A DNA stretch of 64,000 nt, taken from Mycobacterium fragae. GTDB lineage: Bacteria > Actinomycetota > Actinomycetes > Mycobacteriales > Mycobacteriaceae. Each line of letters opens with the position of its first letter. Positions within the stretch are counted from its first letter, which is position 1. The stretch is taken from contig NZ_LQOW01000031.1 of assembly GCF_002102185.1 (NCBI RefSeq), positions 372,001 through 436,000 of the forward strand. Direction: 5' to 3'. Below, one piece after another: positions 42,683 to 51,847 of the stretch. The position numbers and the translations under genes were made by a program. The notes below the pieces were generated by a model, which was given only the letters and a program-made list of their open reading frames with translations, searched no databases and had not been told where the DNA came from.

Positions 42683-45646
42683 GTGACCAAACCCGTGACG
42701 GAGCGCCCGACCGTGCCCAGCGTCGGCCGGCTCGGGTTGGTCGATCCGCGCGCCGCCGACAGTCTGGCACGGCTGGGGTGGAACACCGAGGCCCACGTCG
42801 ATCTGTTGTGGTCGCTGTCGCGGGCACCCGACGCCGACGCCGCGCTGAAGGCGATGGTCCGGCTTTCCGAGGCAGCCGATGCGGGCTGGGACGAACTCAA
42901 CGCCGCGCTCTTGACCGACCGCGGACTGCGGGGCCGGCTGCTGGCCGTGCTCGGGTCCTCGCTGGCGCTGGGGGATCACGTGATCGCCCACCCGCAGTCA
43001 TGGCGTCTGCTGCAAGGCGCTGTACGACTGCCGTCGGCCGATCAGCTGCGTCGCGTCTTCAGCGACTGCGTCGCCGAAACATCAACCGGCGCAAGCATCG
43101 ACCAATTGCGGACTCTCTACCGCGACCAGCTGCTGGTGCTGGCCGCCCTGGATCTGGCGCCGGCCGTCGAGGACGAGCCGGTGCTGCCGTTCACCATGGT
43201 CGGCGCTCACCTGTCGGATATCGCCGACGCCGCATTGGGTGCTGCGCTGGCCGTCGCCGAGGCCACCGTCTGCGGTGACGACACGCCGCCCCGGCTGGCG
43301 GTCATCGCGATGGGCAAATGCGGTGCGCGCGAACTGAACTACGTCAGCGACGTCGACGTGATCTTCGTCGCCGAGCCCGCCGACGTGGTGGCCACCCGCG
43401 TGGCCAGCGCGATGATGCGGGTGGCTTCGGAGGCCTTCTTCGAAGTCGACGCGGCGCTGCGCCCGGAGGGCCGGCACGGCGAGCTGGTCCGCACCGTCGA
43501 CTCACATCTGACCTACTACCAGCGCTGGGCCAAGACCTGGGAGTTTCAGGCGTTGCTGAAGGCCCGGCCGGCAGCCGGGGACGCGGAGCTGGCCAAGCGG
43601 TACATGACCGCGCTGATGCCGATGGTGTGGAACGCCTGTGAACGCGAAGACTTCGTGCCCGAGGTGCAGGCGATGCGACGGCGGGTGGAGGAGCTGGTTC
43701 CGGCCGATGTCCGTAGCCGCGAGATCAAACTCGGCAGCGGCGGGCTGCGCGATGTGGAGTTCGCGGTGCAGCTGCTGCAGCTGGTGCACGGCCGCAACGA
43801 CGAATCGCTGCACGTGGCATCCACGGTCGACGCGCTGTCCGCGTTGGGCAGCGGCGGCTACATCGGGCGTGACGACTCCGCCAACCTGATCGCCTCCTAC
43901 CAGTTCCTGCGGCTGCTGGAACACCGGCTGCAGTTGCAGCGGCTCAAGCGAACCCACATGCTGCCCGCTCCCGAGGACGACGAGGCGCTGCGCTGGCTGG
44001 CGCGCGCGGCCCATGTCCGTCCCGACGGGCGCCACGACGCACTGGGCGTGCTGCGCGAAGAACTGAAGCGCCACAACCTGCGGGTGTCACGGTTGCACGC
44101 CAAACTGTTCTATCAACCGCTGCTGGAGTCGATCGGGCCGGCGGGGCTGGAGTTCTCCCACGGCATGACGCCGGAGGCGGCCGAGCGCCAGCTGGCCGCG
44201 CTCGGCTACGACGGGCCGCAGAGTGCGTTGACCCACCTGGCCGCGCTGATCAACCACAGCGGCCGCCGCGGGCGGGTGCAGTCGGTGCTGCTGCCCCGGC
44301 TGTTGGACTGGCTCTCTGACACACCAGACCCCGACGCCGGGCTGCTGGCCTACCGCCGGGTCAGTGAGGCTCTGGCCGGCCAGCGGTGGTATCTGTCCAC
44401 GCTCCGCGACAAGCCCGCGGTGGCCAAGCGGTTGATGCGTGTGCTCGGCACATCGGCGTACGTGCCGGAGCTGCTGATGCGCGCGCCGGAGGTCATCCAG
44501 CAGTACGCCGACGGCCCGTCGGGACCGAAGCTGCTCGACGTTGCGCCCGAGGCCGGGGCCGGCGCGCTGGTGGCGTCGGCCGCCCGACACGCTGACCCGG
44601 TGCGCGCCATCGCGGTCGCGCGCAGCCTGCGCCGTCGCGAGCTGGCCCGCGTCGCCTCCGCTGACCTGCTGGGCATGCTGGAGATCACCGACGTGTGCAG
44701 CGCGCTCACTTCCGTGTGGGTGGCGGTGCTGCAAGCCGCGCTTGACGCGGTGATCCGGATCAACCTCCCCGAAAGCGGCAAGGCGCCCGCCGCCGTCGCG
44801 GTCATCGGGATGGGCCGGTTGGGCGGCCGCGAACTGGGTTACGGCTCGGACGCCGACGTGATGTTCGTGTGCGAACCAGCCGCCGGTGTCGACGACTCGC
44901 GAGCGGTGCGCTGGTCCGTGTCGATCGCCGAGCAGGTTCGCACGCTCTTGGGGACGCCCAGCGTGGATCCGCCGCTGGAAATCGACGCGAATCTGCGGCC
45001 CGAAGGCCGCAATGGACCACTGGTCCGCACCCTGGCTTCGTACACCGCCTACTACCAACAATGGGCGGAGCCGTGGGAGGTCCAGGCGCTGCTGCGTGCC
45101 GACGCGGTCGCCGGCGATGCCGACCTAGGTCAGCGGTTCCTGCTGATGGCCGACAAGGTCCGCTACCCGGCCGGCGGGGTGTCCGCGGACGCGGTGCACG
45201 AAATCCGCCGCATGAAGGCCCGCATCGACGCCGAGCGGCTGCCCCGCGGCGCCGACCGCAAGACCCACACCAAGCTGGGACGCGGCGGCCTGGCCGATAT
45301 CGAATGGACCGTGCAGCTGCTGCAGCTGCGCCATGCGCACGCCATCGAGGCGCTGCACAACACCTCGACGCTGCAGACCCTGGATGCCATCGCCGAGGCC
45401 GAGCTGATCCCCGCCGACGAGGCCGACCTGCTGCGGCAGGCCTGGCTGACCGCCACCAAGGCCCGCAACGCGCTGGTGTTGGTGCGCGGCAAGCCCACCG
45501 ACCAGCTGCCCGGACCCGGGCGCCAGCTCAACGCCGTGGCCGTCGCCGCCGGGTGGGAGGGCGGCGACGGCGGCGAGTTCCTGGACAACTACCTGCGGGT
45601 GACGCGGCGCGCAAAAGCGGTCGTGGGCAAGGTGTTCGGTGATTGA
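42683..45646 (+). CDS. glnE: Bifunctional glutamine synthetase adenylyltransferase
   Basis: A 987-residue GlnE that adenylylates and deadenylylates GlnA1 on a tyrosine according to nitrogen status. It has two nucleotidyltransferase halves: the first at about 208-226 (MGKCGARELNYVSDVDVIF) and the second at about 709-727 (MGRLGGRELGYGSDADVMF), each with a paired-Asp metal site, followed by GGLRDVEF and GGLADIEWTVQLLQL signature helices. GTG 42683 is the start, from a leaderless promoter; the upstream frame from 42587 overlaps glnA2. Its target glnA1 lies 14 kb away in the opposite orientation. Confidence 0.95.
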   Translation: MTKPVTERPTVPSVGRLGLVDPRAADSLARLGWNTEAHVDLLWSLSRAPDADAALKAMVRLSEAADAGWDELNAALLTDRGLRGRLLAVLGSSLALGDHVIAHPQSWRLLQGAVRLPSADQLRRVFSDCVAETSTGASIDQLRTLYRDQLLVLAALDLAPAVEDEPVLPFTMVGAHLSDIADAALGAALAVAEATVCGDDTPPRLAVIAMGKCGARELNYVSDVDVIFVAEPADVVATRVASAMMRVASEAFFEVDAALRPEGRHGELVRTVDSHLTYYQRWAKTWEFQALLKARPAAGDAELAKRYMTALMPMVWNACEREDFVPEVQAMRRRVEELVPADVRSREIKLGSGGLRDVEFAVQLLQLVHGRNDESLHVASTVDALSALGSGGYIGRDDSANLIASYQFLRLLEHRLQLQRLKRTHMLPAPEDDEALRWLARAAHVRPDGRHDALGVLREELKRHNLRVSRLHAKLFYQPLLESIGPAGLEFSHGMTPEAAERQLAALGYDGPQSALTHLAALINHSGRRGRVQSVLLPRLLDWLSDTPDPDAGLLAYRRVSEALAGQRWYLSTLRDKPAVAKRLMRVLGTSAYVPELLMRAPEVIQQYADGPSGPKLLDVAPEAGAGALVASAARHADPVRAIAVARSLRRRELARVASADLLGMLEITDVCSALTSVWVAVLQAALDAVIRINLPESGKAPAAVAVIGMGRLGGRELGYGSDADVMFVCEPAAGVDDSRAVRWSVSIAEQVRTLLGTPSVDPPLEIDANLRPEGRNGPLVRTLASYTAYYQQWAEPWEVQALLRADAVAGDADLGQRFLLMADKVRYPAGGVSADAVHEIRRMKARIDAERLPRGADRKTHTKLGRGGLADIEWTVQLLQLRHAHAIEALHNTSTLQTLDAIAEAELIPADEADLLRQAWLTATKARNALVLVRGKPTDQLPGPGRQLNAVAVAAGWEGGDGGEFLDNYLRVTRRAKAVVGKVFGD

Positions 45647-45658
45647 GAGGCGGGTTGG

Positions 45659-46291
45659 GTGAAACCACCGTACGAGGTGATGAGCGCCGACGAGCATGAC
45701 CGGCTGACCGCGGTATACGGGCCGCTGACCGACGCCGTGCGCGAACTCATCGACGCCACCATTCGCACCGAAGCCGACGAGGACACCATTCGGCAGGCAC
45801 GCACCGCAATCCAGACGGCGACCGACGCCTTGCGCGGAAGAGTGCGCGACGAATCTCAGGTGGTGCGCTATGCCGTGGACGGGCGCCCAGTGGTATGGAG
45901 CAATGCGGTGATCGGTCTACGCAACCCGATCGCCCCGCCGCTGACGATCCAGCACGACAGCGACCGCACCCGGTGCTGGAGCGAATTCACGCTCAACGCC
46001 GCCTACGAGGGTCCGCCCGGACTGGTGCATGGCGGCGTGTGCGCGCTGATTCTCGACCATGTCCTCGGCGAGGCCGCCAGCGAGGGGCTGACCAAGCCGC
46101 TGTTCACCGGAACCATCACGGTCAGGTATGTGCGCGGCACGCCACTGGGCAGGCTTCGGGCCGAAGCCGCCGTCGAACGCACCGAAGGTTTCAAAACCTT
46201 TGTGTCCGGCCATCTTTCCGACGCCGAAGGAATCACCGCCGAAGCCGAGGGCATCTTCATTCAGCCGGCCTGGGCGCGGGAAACCGGATGA
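45659..46291 (+). CDS. Hotdog-fold thioesterase (PaaI-like)
   Basis: A 210-residue protein whose C-terminal 130 residues form a hotdog domain: PPGLVHGGVCALILDHVLGEAA holds the catalytic region, followed by TGTITVRYVRGTPLG and a final AEAEGIFIQP. The first 70 residues are helical and lack a known domain. PaaI-like enzymes hydrolyse acyl-CoA thioesters. GTG 45659 lies 12 bp after glnE. Its stop overlaps the next gene by four bases (ATGA), so it forms an operon with an F420-type oxidoreductase. Confidence 0.87.
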   Translation: MKPPYEVMSADEHDRLTAVYGPLTDAVRELIDATIRTEADEDTIRQARTAIQTATDALRGRVRDESQVVRYAVDGRPVVWSNAVIGLRNPIAPPLTIQHDSDRTRCWSEFTLNAAYEGPPGLVHGGVCALILDHVLGEAASEGLTKPLFTGTITVRYVRGTPLGRLRAEAAVERTEGFKTFVSGHLSDAEGITAEAEGIFIQPAWARETG

Positions 46292-47142
46292 AGTTCTACA
46301 TCAGCAGCGCATACCTGAACACCCGAGAGATCGTCGAGATCGCCAAGGCCGCCGACGAGCTGGGGTACGACGGCATCGGGATCCCCGACCACATCGTCAA
46401 CTTGGAAACGCTGAGCACCCCGTACCCCTACACCAAGGACGGGCAGCGGCGCTGGCAGCCGTTCACCGAATGGCCCGACCCGTGGGTCTTGGTCGGGGCG
46501 CTAGCACAGGTGACGACGCGGCTGCGGTTCGTCACCACGGTCTACATACCGGGCATGCGCAATCCTTATTCGGCAGCGAAAGCCATCGGTACCGCGGCCT
46601 ATCTCGCCGACGGGCGCGTGGAGCTCGGTGTGGGTGTGGGCTGGTGCGCTGACGAATTTGCGCTGATGGAGCAACGGTTCGAAGACCGCGGCAAACGCAC
46701 CGACGAGATACTCGAGCTGATGGCCGCGCTGTGGTCCCCGGGCTGGACCGAGTTCGACGGCCGGTTCTATTCGACGCCGCGGCTGGAGATGCAGCCGACG
46801 CCGCCGCGGATACCGATCTATGTCGGCGGACTCAGCGAGATCGCGTTACGCCGCGCGGCCCGGCACGACGGCTGGATCGGCGATCTGATCAAGCTCGACC
46901 GCGCTATTGCCGCCGCCGAGAGGCTGCGTGCGCTGCGGGCCGAAAACGGTTTGCCGATGGACGATTTCACCATCCTCACTCCGCTGACCGACGCCATCAC
47001 CATCGCCGACTACCAGCGTGCGGAGGATGCCGGCATCACCGGCATCCTGACCATGCCGTGGATGTTCTACGCCGGACCGGATGCGACGCTGGCCGAGAAA
47101 ATCGACGGCATGCGACGGTTCCGCAAGGACCTCGTGCAGTGA
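46288..47142 (+). CDS. F420-dependent luciferase-like oxidoreductase
   Basis: A 284-residue LLM-class protein, probably using coenzyme F420, abundant in mycobacteria. The TIM-barrel signature appears as DELGYDGIGIPDHIV, TTRLRFVTTVYIPGMRNPYSAAKAIGT, GRVELGVGVGWCADEF and PPRIPIYVGGLSE. Substrate unknown. ATG 46288 overlaps the thioesterase stop. A thioesterase, this enzyme and an epoxide hydrolase lie together, which would suit degradation or modification of a lipid-like compound (inference). Confidence 0.9.
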   Translation: MKFYISSAYLNTREIVEIAKAADELGYDGIGIPDHIVNLETLSTPYPYTKDGQRRWQPFTEWPDPWVLVGALAQVTTRLRFVTTVYIPGMRNPYSAAKAIGTAAYLADGRVELGVGVGWCADEFALMEQRFEDRGKRTDEILELMAALWSPGWTEFDGRFYSTPRLEMQPTPPRIPIYVGGLSEIALRRAARHDGWIGDLIKLDRAIAAAERLRALRAENGLPMDDFTILTPLTDAITIADYQRAEDAGITGILTMPWMFYAGPDATLAEKIDGMRRFRKDLVQ

Positions 47143-47170
47143 AACTGTTCCCTCGACCGCCGGCATGCCC

Positions 47171-47176
47171 TACCGT
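47171..47176 (+). promoter_or_regulatory. -10 element of 77-aa gene (leaderless)
   Basis: TACCGT lies seven bases before GTG 47184. Confidence 0.5.
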
Positions 47177-47183
47177 TTGCAAC

Positions 47184-47417
47184 GTGGAGTCACACATAAC
47201 CCCCGAACTGGTGCCCGTTGAGGCATTGCGCTCAGGTGACCCGATCACCGACGTCAACGGTGGCGGTCAGCACTACATAGTTCTCGAGTCCAAAGCCGTC
47301 GGTGAAAGCTGCGTCGTCCTCGAGCTCGAGTCGAAAGCCAATCACCAGCTTCGGGTGATCGAGATGTCCTTCCCGGCCGGCTACCACGTGGGCAGGTCAC
47401 CTCGCCGCATTCTGTGA
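47184..47417 (+). CDS. Small hypothetical protein, 77 aa
   Basis: A 77-residue beta-rich protein with ELVPVEALRSGDPITD, a central YIVLESKAVGESCVVLELESK and a C-terminal FPAGYHVGRSPRR. The pattern of short strands resembles small nucleic-acid-binding or Hedgehog/intein-like beta folds, but no family is recognised. It has a leaderless promoter of its own and overlaps the epoxide hydrolase start by four bases, so it leads that gene. Confidence 0.65.
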   Translation: MESHITPELVPVEALRSGDPITDVNGGGQHYIVLESKAVGESCVVLELESKANHQLRVIEMSFPAGYHVGRSPRRIL

Positions 47418-48544
47418 CCCCCGACGTCAGTCCTTTTCGCATCGACGTCGGCAGCGAAATCCTCGACGACCTGCGGACACGGCTTGCGCGTACCCGTTGG
47501 CCGGAAGCCGAATGTGTCGACGACTGGAGCCAGGGCATGCCGCTGGCGTACACGCGTGACTTGGCCGATTACTGGGCCGACGGCTACGACTGGCGCGCCC
47601 GCGAAGCCGCGTTGAACCGATTCGACCACTTCACCACCGAGATCGACGGGCTCGACATTCACTTCATCCACCAGCGATCCCCGCACCACGACGCCTTCCC
47701 GCTGGTGATCACCCACGGCTGGCCCGGGTCGATCGTGGAGTTCCACAAGGTGATCGAGCCGCTGGTCAACCCGGCGTCGGGCCGCGCCGAGGACGCATTC
47801 CACGTCGTCTGCCCTTCGCTACCCGGGTACGGGTTCTCCGGCAAGCCAACCCGGACCGGCTGGGGTGTCGAGAAGATCGCGCAGACGTGGGAGACGCTGA
47901 TGGGGCGTCTTGGCTACGACCGCTACGGCGCGCAGGGCGGCGACTGGGGTGCCGCGGTGACAACGCAAATGGGCCGCAACCGCGGGCACTGCGTCGCCAT
48001 CCACCTGAACATGCCGATCGGCAGACCCACGGCCGAAGCGCTCGCCAACCCAACCGAGGAAGAGCAGCGTGCCCTGGCGGCGTTGGCGGAGCACCGGCGA
48101 TGGGGCACAGGCTATTCCAAGCAGCAGTCCACCCGACCCCAGACGCTCGGCTACGGACTCGTCGACTCCCCTGTGGGACAAATGGCGTGGATCATCGAGA
48201 AGTTCTGGGCGTGGATGGATTGCGATGGGCATCCCGAGAATGTGCTCAGCAGAGACGAACTGCTCGACAACGTGATGGTGTACTGGGTGACCGGCACCGC
48301 CGCTTCCTCGGCCCGCTTGTATTGGGAGAGCTTCAAGGTCTGGGGCGAAATGGATCGGGTCGAATTGCCTACCGGCGTAGCCGCTTTCCCCGGAGAGCTG
48401 TTGAAGTCTCCGCGGAGTTGGTGCGAGTCGATCTACAACGTCACGCATTGGTCGGCGATGCCACGCGGCGGGCATTTCGCCGCATTCGAGCAACCGGAGC
48501 TGTTCGTCGACGACGTCCGCGCGTTCTTCGCGAACTTCCGCTGA
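47414..48544 (+). CDS. Epoxide hydrolase, alpha/beta fold
   Basis: A 376-residue epoxide hydrolase. The N-terminal EHN domain (residues about 5-105, starting FRIDVGSEILDDLRTRLARTRW) precedes the hydrolase core with oxyanion motif THGWPGSIVEF, nucleophile Asp in AQGGDWGAAV and the C-terminal catalytic His in MPRGGHFAAFEQP; two cap tyrosines are present. It opens epoxides to diols; mycobacteria have several (ephA-F), and the exact orthologue is not assigned. GTG 47414 overlaps the small gene upstream. Confidence 0.92.
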   Translation: MTPDVSPFRIDVGSEILDDLRTRLARTRWPEAECVDDWSQGMPLAYTRDLADYWADGYDWRAREAALNRFDHFTTEIDGLDIHFIHQRSPHHDAFPLVITHGWPGSIVEFHKVIEPLVNPASGRAEDAFHVVCPSLPGYGFSGKPTRTGWGVEKIAQTWETLMGRLGYDRYGAQGGDWGAAVTTQMGRNRGHCVAIHLNMPIGRPTAEALANPTEEEQRALAALAEHRRWGTGYSKQQSTRPQTLGYGLVDSPVGQMAWIIEKFWAWMDCDGHPENVLSRDELLDNVMVYWVTGTAASSARLYWESFKVWGEMDRVELPTGVAAFPGELLKSPRSWCESIYNVTHWSAMPRGGHFAAFEQPELFVDDVRAFFANFR

Positions 48545-48575
48545 CGACAGCGCCGCGGCACGGCAGAATCAACAG

Positions 48576-50123
48576 ATGACTTCGCCCAGTCGTGCTGAGT
48601 TACTGGCGGCGCTGTCGGTGGCGATCGACCTCGGTCTGGGGCAGCCCAGCGAGCACATGTTGCGCGCTGCGCTGATCGGCACCAGGATCGCCGACCGGCT
48701 GGGGCTCGAGCGCGATCAGCGTGACTGTGTCTACTACACGAATCTGGTCATGTGGATCGGATGTCACGCCGAATCGCACGAATACGCACGGTGGTTCGGA
48801 GATGACATCGCCGTACGGCGGGACTCGGCTCTGGTGGACTGGTCCGGGCTGCCGTATCTGCGTTTCCTGCTCGGCAATGTCGCTCGCGGTGAGCCGTTGC
48901 TGCGACGGCTGACGGTGATGGCGACGCTTTTCGCCAACGCGCGCGGACACCTGTCGCAGCTGGTCCACTCGCACTGTGCCTCGGCGAGTGTGCTCGCGGA
49001 GCGGATCGGTTTGGGCGCCGACGTACAGGCGTCGCTGGGATTCGCGTTCGAGCGGTACGACGGCGGCGGCCTGCCCAACGGTGCTGGCGGCGAGGCCATT
49101 CCGGTACCGATGCGCATCGCGCAGCTTGCCGACATGGCGGAGATCCACCACCGCACCTACGGCATTGACGGCGCAGCGGCGATGGCCCGCAGCCGGCGCG
49201 GTGGCCAGTTCGACCCGCACATCGTCGACGTCTTCATCGAAAATGCCGACGCATTGCTCGCCGGCCCCACGACCGGGGACGTTTGGGCCGCGGCGCTGCG
49301 CGAAGCACCGGATCGTCACCAACGGCTGGACGGGCAGTCGCTGGACTCCCTGCTTATCGCCCTGGGCGACTTCGTCGACCTCAAATGCCCTTTCACCCTG
49401 GGACATTCGCAAGCCGTCGCGCAACTGGCCGCCGACGCCGCGGCCGCCGTCGATCTCGACGACGACACGATGGCATTGATCCGCCGCGCCGGATACGTCC
49501 ACGACCTGGGCCGCATCGGGGTGTCGAACCAGATCTGGTCGGCGCCGCGTTCCTTGACCGCGAGCGAATTCGAGCGGGTGCGACTGCATCCCTACTTCAC
49601 CGTCCGGATCCTCAGTCAAGTCGGCGGCCTGGAGCGGGTGACCCAGCTCGCCGGCAATCACCATGAGCGCGTTGACGGCGCCGGCTACCCGCGCGGCCTT
49701 GCCGGCAGCTCGCTGGGCCTGCCGGACCGCCTGCTGGCCGCGGCGGTCAGCTACCAGTCGGCGCGGGAACCGCGCCCGTACCGCGCGGAACTCGCACCGG
49801 AGGTGGCCGAGCAGCGGCTGCGCCAAGGCGCGCGGGACGGTGCCCTCGATCCGGTTGCGGTGGACGCGGTTCTGCATGCGGCCGGGCGTCGTCGAGAACG
49901 ACCCAACGTACGGCCCGGCGGTTTGACCCCCCGCGAGATCGAAGTGCTCACTCTGGTCGCTCGCGGTGCCTCCAACAAGGAGATCGCAGCCTCGCTGGTG
50001 ATCAGCGAGAAGACGGCCCGCAACCACATCGAACGCACCTACGCCAAGATCGGGGTGTCCAACCGCATCGGCGCCAGCATGTACGCGCTGCAGCACGGCC
50101 TCGTCACTCCCGCCGGCACCTGA
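48576..50123 (+). CDS. Double HD-GYP-like protein with LuxR DNA-binding domain
   Basis: A 515-residue regulator. The second HD-GYP domain (about 265-430) is complete in outline: HSQAVAQLAAD, HDLGRIGV and HHERVDGAGYPRGLAG. The first 220 residues look like a degenerate copy, with HMLRAALIGTRIADRL, MWIGCHAESHEY and FERYDGGGLPNGAGGEAIPVP, lacking the HD pair and HH. The C-terminal LuxR helix-turn-helix (about 449-505) reads LTPREIEVLTLVARGASNKEIA. HD-GYP domains hydrolyse cyclic di-GMP or sense nucleotides, here probably controlling DNA binding. No obvious target is fixed; the repeat at 50128 ahead of the next gene is one candidate. Confidence 0.88.
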   Translation: MTSPSRAELLAALSVAIDLGLGQPSEHMLRAALIGTRIADRLGLERDQRDCVYYTNLVMWIGCHAESHEYARWFGDDIAVRRDSALVDWSGLPYLRFLLGNVARGEPLLRRLTVMATLFANARGHLSQLVHSHCASASVLAERIGLGADVQASLGFAFERYDGGGLPNGAGGEAIPVPMRIAQLADMAEIHHRTYGIDGAAAMARSRRGGQFDPHIVDVFIENADALLAGPTTGDVWAAALREAPDRHQRLDGQSLDSLLIALGDFVDLKCPFTLGHSQAVAQLAADAAAAVDLDDDTMALIRRAGYVHDLGRIGVSNQIWSAPRSLTASEFERVRLHPYFTVRILSQVGGLERVTQLAGNHHERVDGAGYPRGLAGSSLGLPDRLLAAAVSYQSAREPRPYRAELAPEVAEQRLRQGARDGALDPVAVDAVLHAAGRRRERPNVRPGGLTPREIEVLTLVARGASNKEIAASLVISEKTARNHIERTYAKIGVSNRIGASMYALQHGLVTPAGT

Positions 50124-50127
50124 AATT

Positions 50128-50143
50128 TGAGGCAAACGCCTCA
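50128..50143 (+). promoter_or_regulatory. TGAGGC-N4-GCCTCA palindrome
   Basis: A perfect 6-bp inverted repeat with a 4-bp spacer, five bases after the HD-GYP/LuxR stop and 34 before the next start. It could terminate the first gene or act as an operator for the second. Confidence 0.45.
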
Positions 50144-50177
50144 TGTGCCGGGCGGCGGTGCTGTGCAGCATCAGCGC

Positions 50178-50978
50178 ATGACCAATGCGACGACGTTCAA
50201 ACGCGCCGTAACGATCGGTTACGGCGCACTGTGCTACCTGGTATTCCTGGTGGCTTTCCTGTATGCGATCGGCTTTGTCGGGGACATTGCAGTGCCCCGC
50301 AGCGTTGATCACGCGATAGCCGCGCCCGTCGGACAGGCGGTCGTGGTGAACACACTGCTGCTCGCCCTGTTCGCGATCCAGCACAGCGTGATGGCCCGGC
50401 CCGCGTTCAAGCGGTGGTGGACGCGAGTCGTGCCGCAGCAGATTGAGCGCAGCACCTATGTGCTGTTCGCGAGCCTGCTGCTGCTCCTGCTGTATTGGCA
50501 GTGGCGGTCGCTGCCCGCCGAGATCTGGGACATCGACATCCCGGTGCTTCGGCAGGGATTGTGGGCGTTGTTCTGGGCCGGCTGGGTGACGGTGCTGGCC
50601 ACCACGTTCATGCTCAACCATTTCGAGTTGTTCGGCCTGCGCCAGGTGTATCTGGTGTGGCGCGGAAAACTGCACAGCGACACCGGTTTTCGTACGCCGC
50701 TGCTGTACCGGGTCGTGCGTCACCCGTTGATGCTCGGTTTTATCGTGGCGTTCTGGGCGACGCCGACGATGACGGCCGGTCATCTGATGTTCGCGGTCGC
50801 GACCGCCGGATACATCCTGATCGCGGTGCAGTTCGAAGAGCGAGACCTGGTGGCGCAGTTGGGCCCGCAGTACAGCAGCTACCGCCGAGAGGTGCCGATG
50901 CTTGTGCCGAGGGCCCGCCGGCGGCGACCGACGCTTCCTCAGGTCGAGGTTCGGGCCGGATCGAACTCGAGAACCTGA
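50178..50978 (+). CDS. Membrane methyltransferase, MddA/NnrU-like
   Basis: A 266-residue integral membrane protein of the isoprenylcysteine methyltransferase/NnrU superfamily, with about five to six transmembrane segments (AVTIGYGALCYLVFLVAFLY, QAVVVNTLLLALFAIQHSVM, STYVLFASLLLLLLYW). The family SAM-binding segments RVVRHPLMLGFIVAFWATP and QFEERDLVAQLGPQYSSYRREVPMLVP are at the C-terminus. Related proteins are annotated as methanethiol S-methyltransferase, giving dimethyl sulfide; that substrate is not proven here. Its 3' end overlaps the convergent VOC gene by 40 bp. Confidence 0.85.
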   Translation: MTNATTFKRAVTIGYGALCYLVFLVAFLYAIGFVGDIAVPRSVDHAIAAPVGQAVVVNTLLLALFAIQHSVMARPAFKRWWTRVVPQQIERSTYVLFASLLLLLLYWQWRSLPAEIWDIDIPVLRQGLWALFWAGWVTVLATTFMLNHFELFGLRQVYLVWRGKLHSDTGFRTPLLYRVVRHPLMLGFIVAFWATPTMTAGHLMFAVATAGYILIAVQFEERDLVAQLGPQYSSYRREVPMLVPRARRRRPTLPQVEVRAGSNSRT

Positions 50979-51376
50979 GTCAAACGGATGTTGTTGCCCG
51001 ACGGGTCGCGAAACGACGTGTCGATCCCGTAGGGCTGCGCCGTCGGCGGGTCGTTGAAGACGACACCCCGACGCGACAACTCGTCATACGTCGCCTGGCA
51101 GTCGTCGGTCTCCAGGAACAGGGTTCCGCCGGCGCCCTTGGCAATCAGCTCCGACAGCGCGGCACTGGCATCCGCGTCGAGCATCGGTGGTCCCGGCACC
51201 GGCATCAGCACCAAGCCCACGTCGGGCTGGCCCGGCGGCGCCACCACCAGCCAGCGAAACTGCCAAGCCTCCATGGTGACGTCGGACCGGACTTCCCAGC
51301 CCAGGGTCTTGGTGTAGAAGTTGAGCGCGTCGTCTTGGTCATGCACCCAGAACTGGGCATTGGCGATCCTGAGCAA
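50939..51376 (-). CDS. VOC family protein
   Basis: A 145-residue vicinal oxygen chelate protein with two betaalphabetabetabeta modules: IANAQFWVHDQDDALNFYTKTLGWEV at the N-terminus and DTSFRDPSGNNIRLTQV at the C-terminus. Canonical metal ligands are not all obvious (first strand has Gln rather than His), so it may bind a small molecule without metal. It lies downstream of the AraC and DoxX genes on the same strand with a 30-bp gap, suggesting one operon of DoxX-AraC-VOC. Confidence 0.85.
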   Translation of the reverse strand: MLRIANAQFWVHDQDDALNFYTKTLGWEVRSDVTMEAWQFRWLVVAPPGQPDVGLVLMPVPGPPMLDADASAALSELIAKGAGGTLFLETDDCQATYDELSRRGVVFNDPPTAQPYGIDTSFRDPSGNNIRLTQVLEFDPARTST

Positions 51377-51406
51377 CGGTCCTCCTCGTAAGTGGTGTGA
51401 GGAAGC

Positions 51407-51847
51407 CTAAGAAACTTCGCTGCCGGCGTCTTCTCGAAACGTGCGGTTTTTCGGCCGAGCGTATGCCTTGGCGACACAGAGCGGGATTCGGACGTACCGG
51501 GCAGCGGGTGGCCATGCGGCGCGGTAGCCGGTGGGGGACTGGCCGAACATCCGGTGGAAGCTGGTGGTAAACGATCCGATGCTTCCCCACCCAACGGCGA
51601 AGCAGATCCGGGAAACCGGCCAGTCCGTGGTGCGCAGCAGCGCCGCGGCGCGTTCGAGCCGACGGGTCAGCAGATATTGATGGGGAGTCTCGCCGAAGGT
51701 CCTGCTGAATTCTCGGCTGAAGTGCGCCTTCGACAGGCCGGCGGCGTCGGCCATCGTCGCGACCGCCAGCGGTTCGAAGTACCGGCTGTCCACTAAGTCC
51801 TTCGCCCGCAAGAGATGTCGGGCAACAGGCATGTCGGCCACGGTCAC
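51407..51847 (-). CDS. AraC-family transcriptional regulator, short
   Basis: A 146-residue AraC-type regulator consisting almost only of the DNA-binding domain: two helix-turn-helix units in VATMADAAGLSKAHFSREFSRTFG and ICFAVGWGSIGSFTTSFHRMFGQSPTGYR. There is no separate sensor domain, so activity may be set by expression level. GTG 51847 overlaps the DoxX stop by four bases (GTGA), the same coupling seen throughout this genome; a TTG start at 51871 is less likely. It sits between DoxX and a VOC gene and probably regulates them. Confidence 0.85.
   Translation of the reverse strand: MTVADMPVARHLLRAKDLVDSRYFEPLAVATMADAAGLSKAHFSREFSRTFGETPHQYLLTRRLERAAALLRTTDWPVSRICFAVGWGSIGSFTTSFHRMFGQSPTGYRAAWPPAARYVRIPLCVAKAYARPKNRTFREDAGSEVS

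Noticed and set aside
48600..50783. 727-codon minus frame opposite the HD-GYP/LuxR gene
   Set aside because: It spans two real plus-strand genes and has shadow-like composition; the plus-strand proteins have clear domains.
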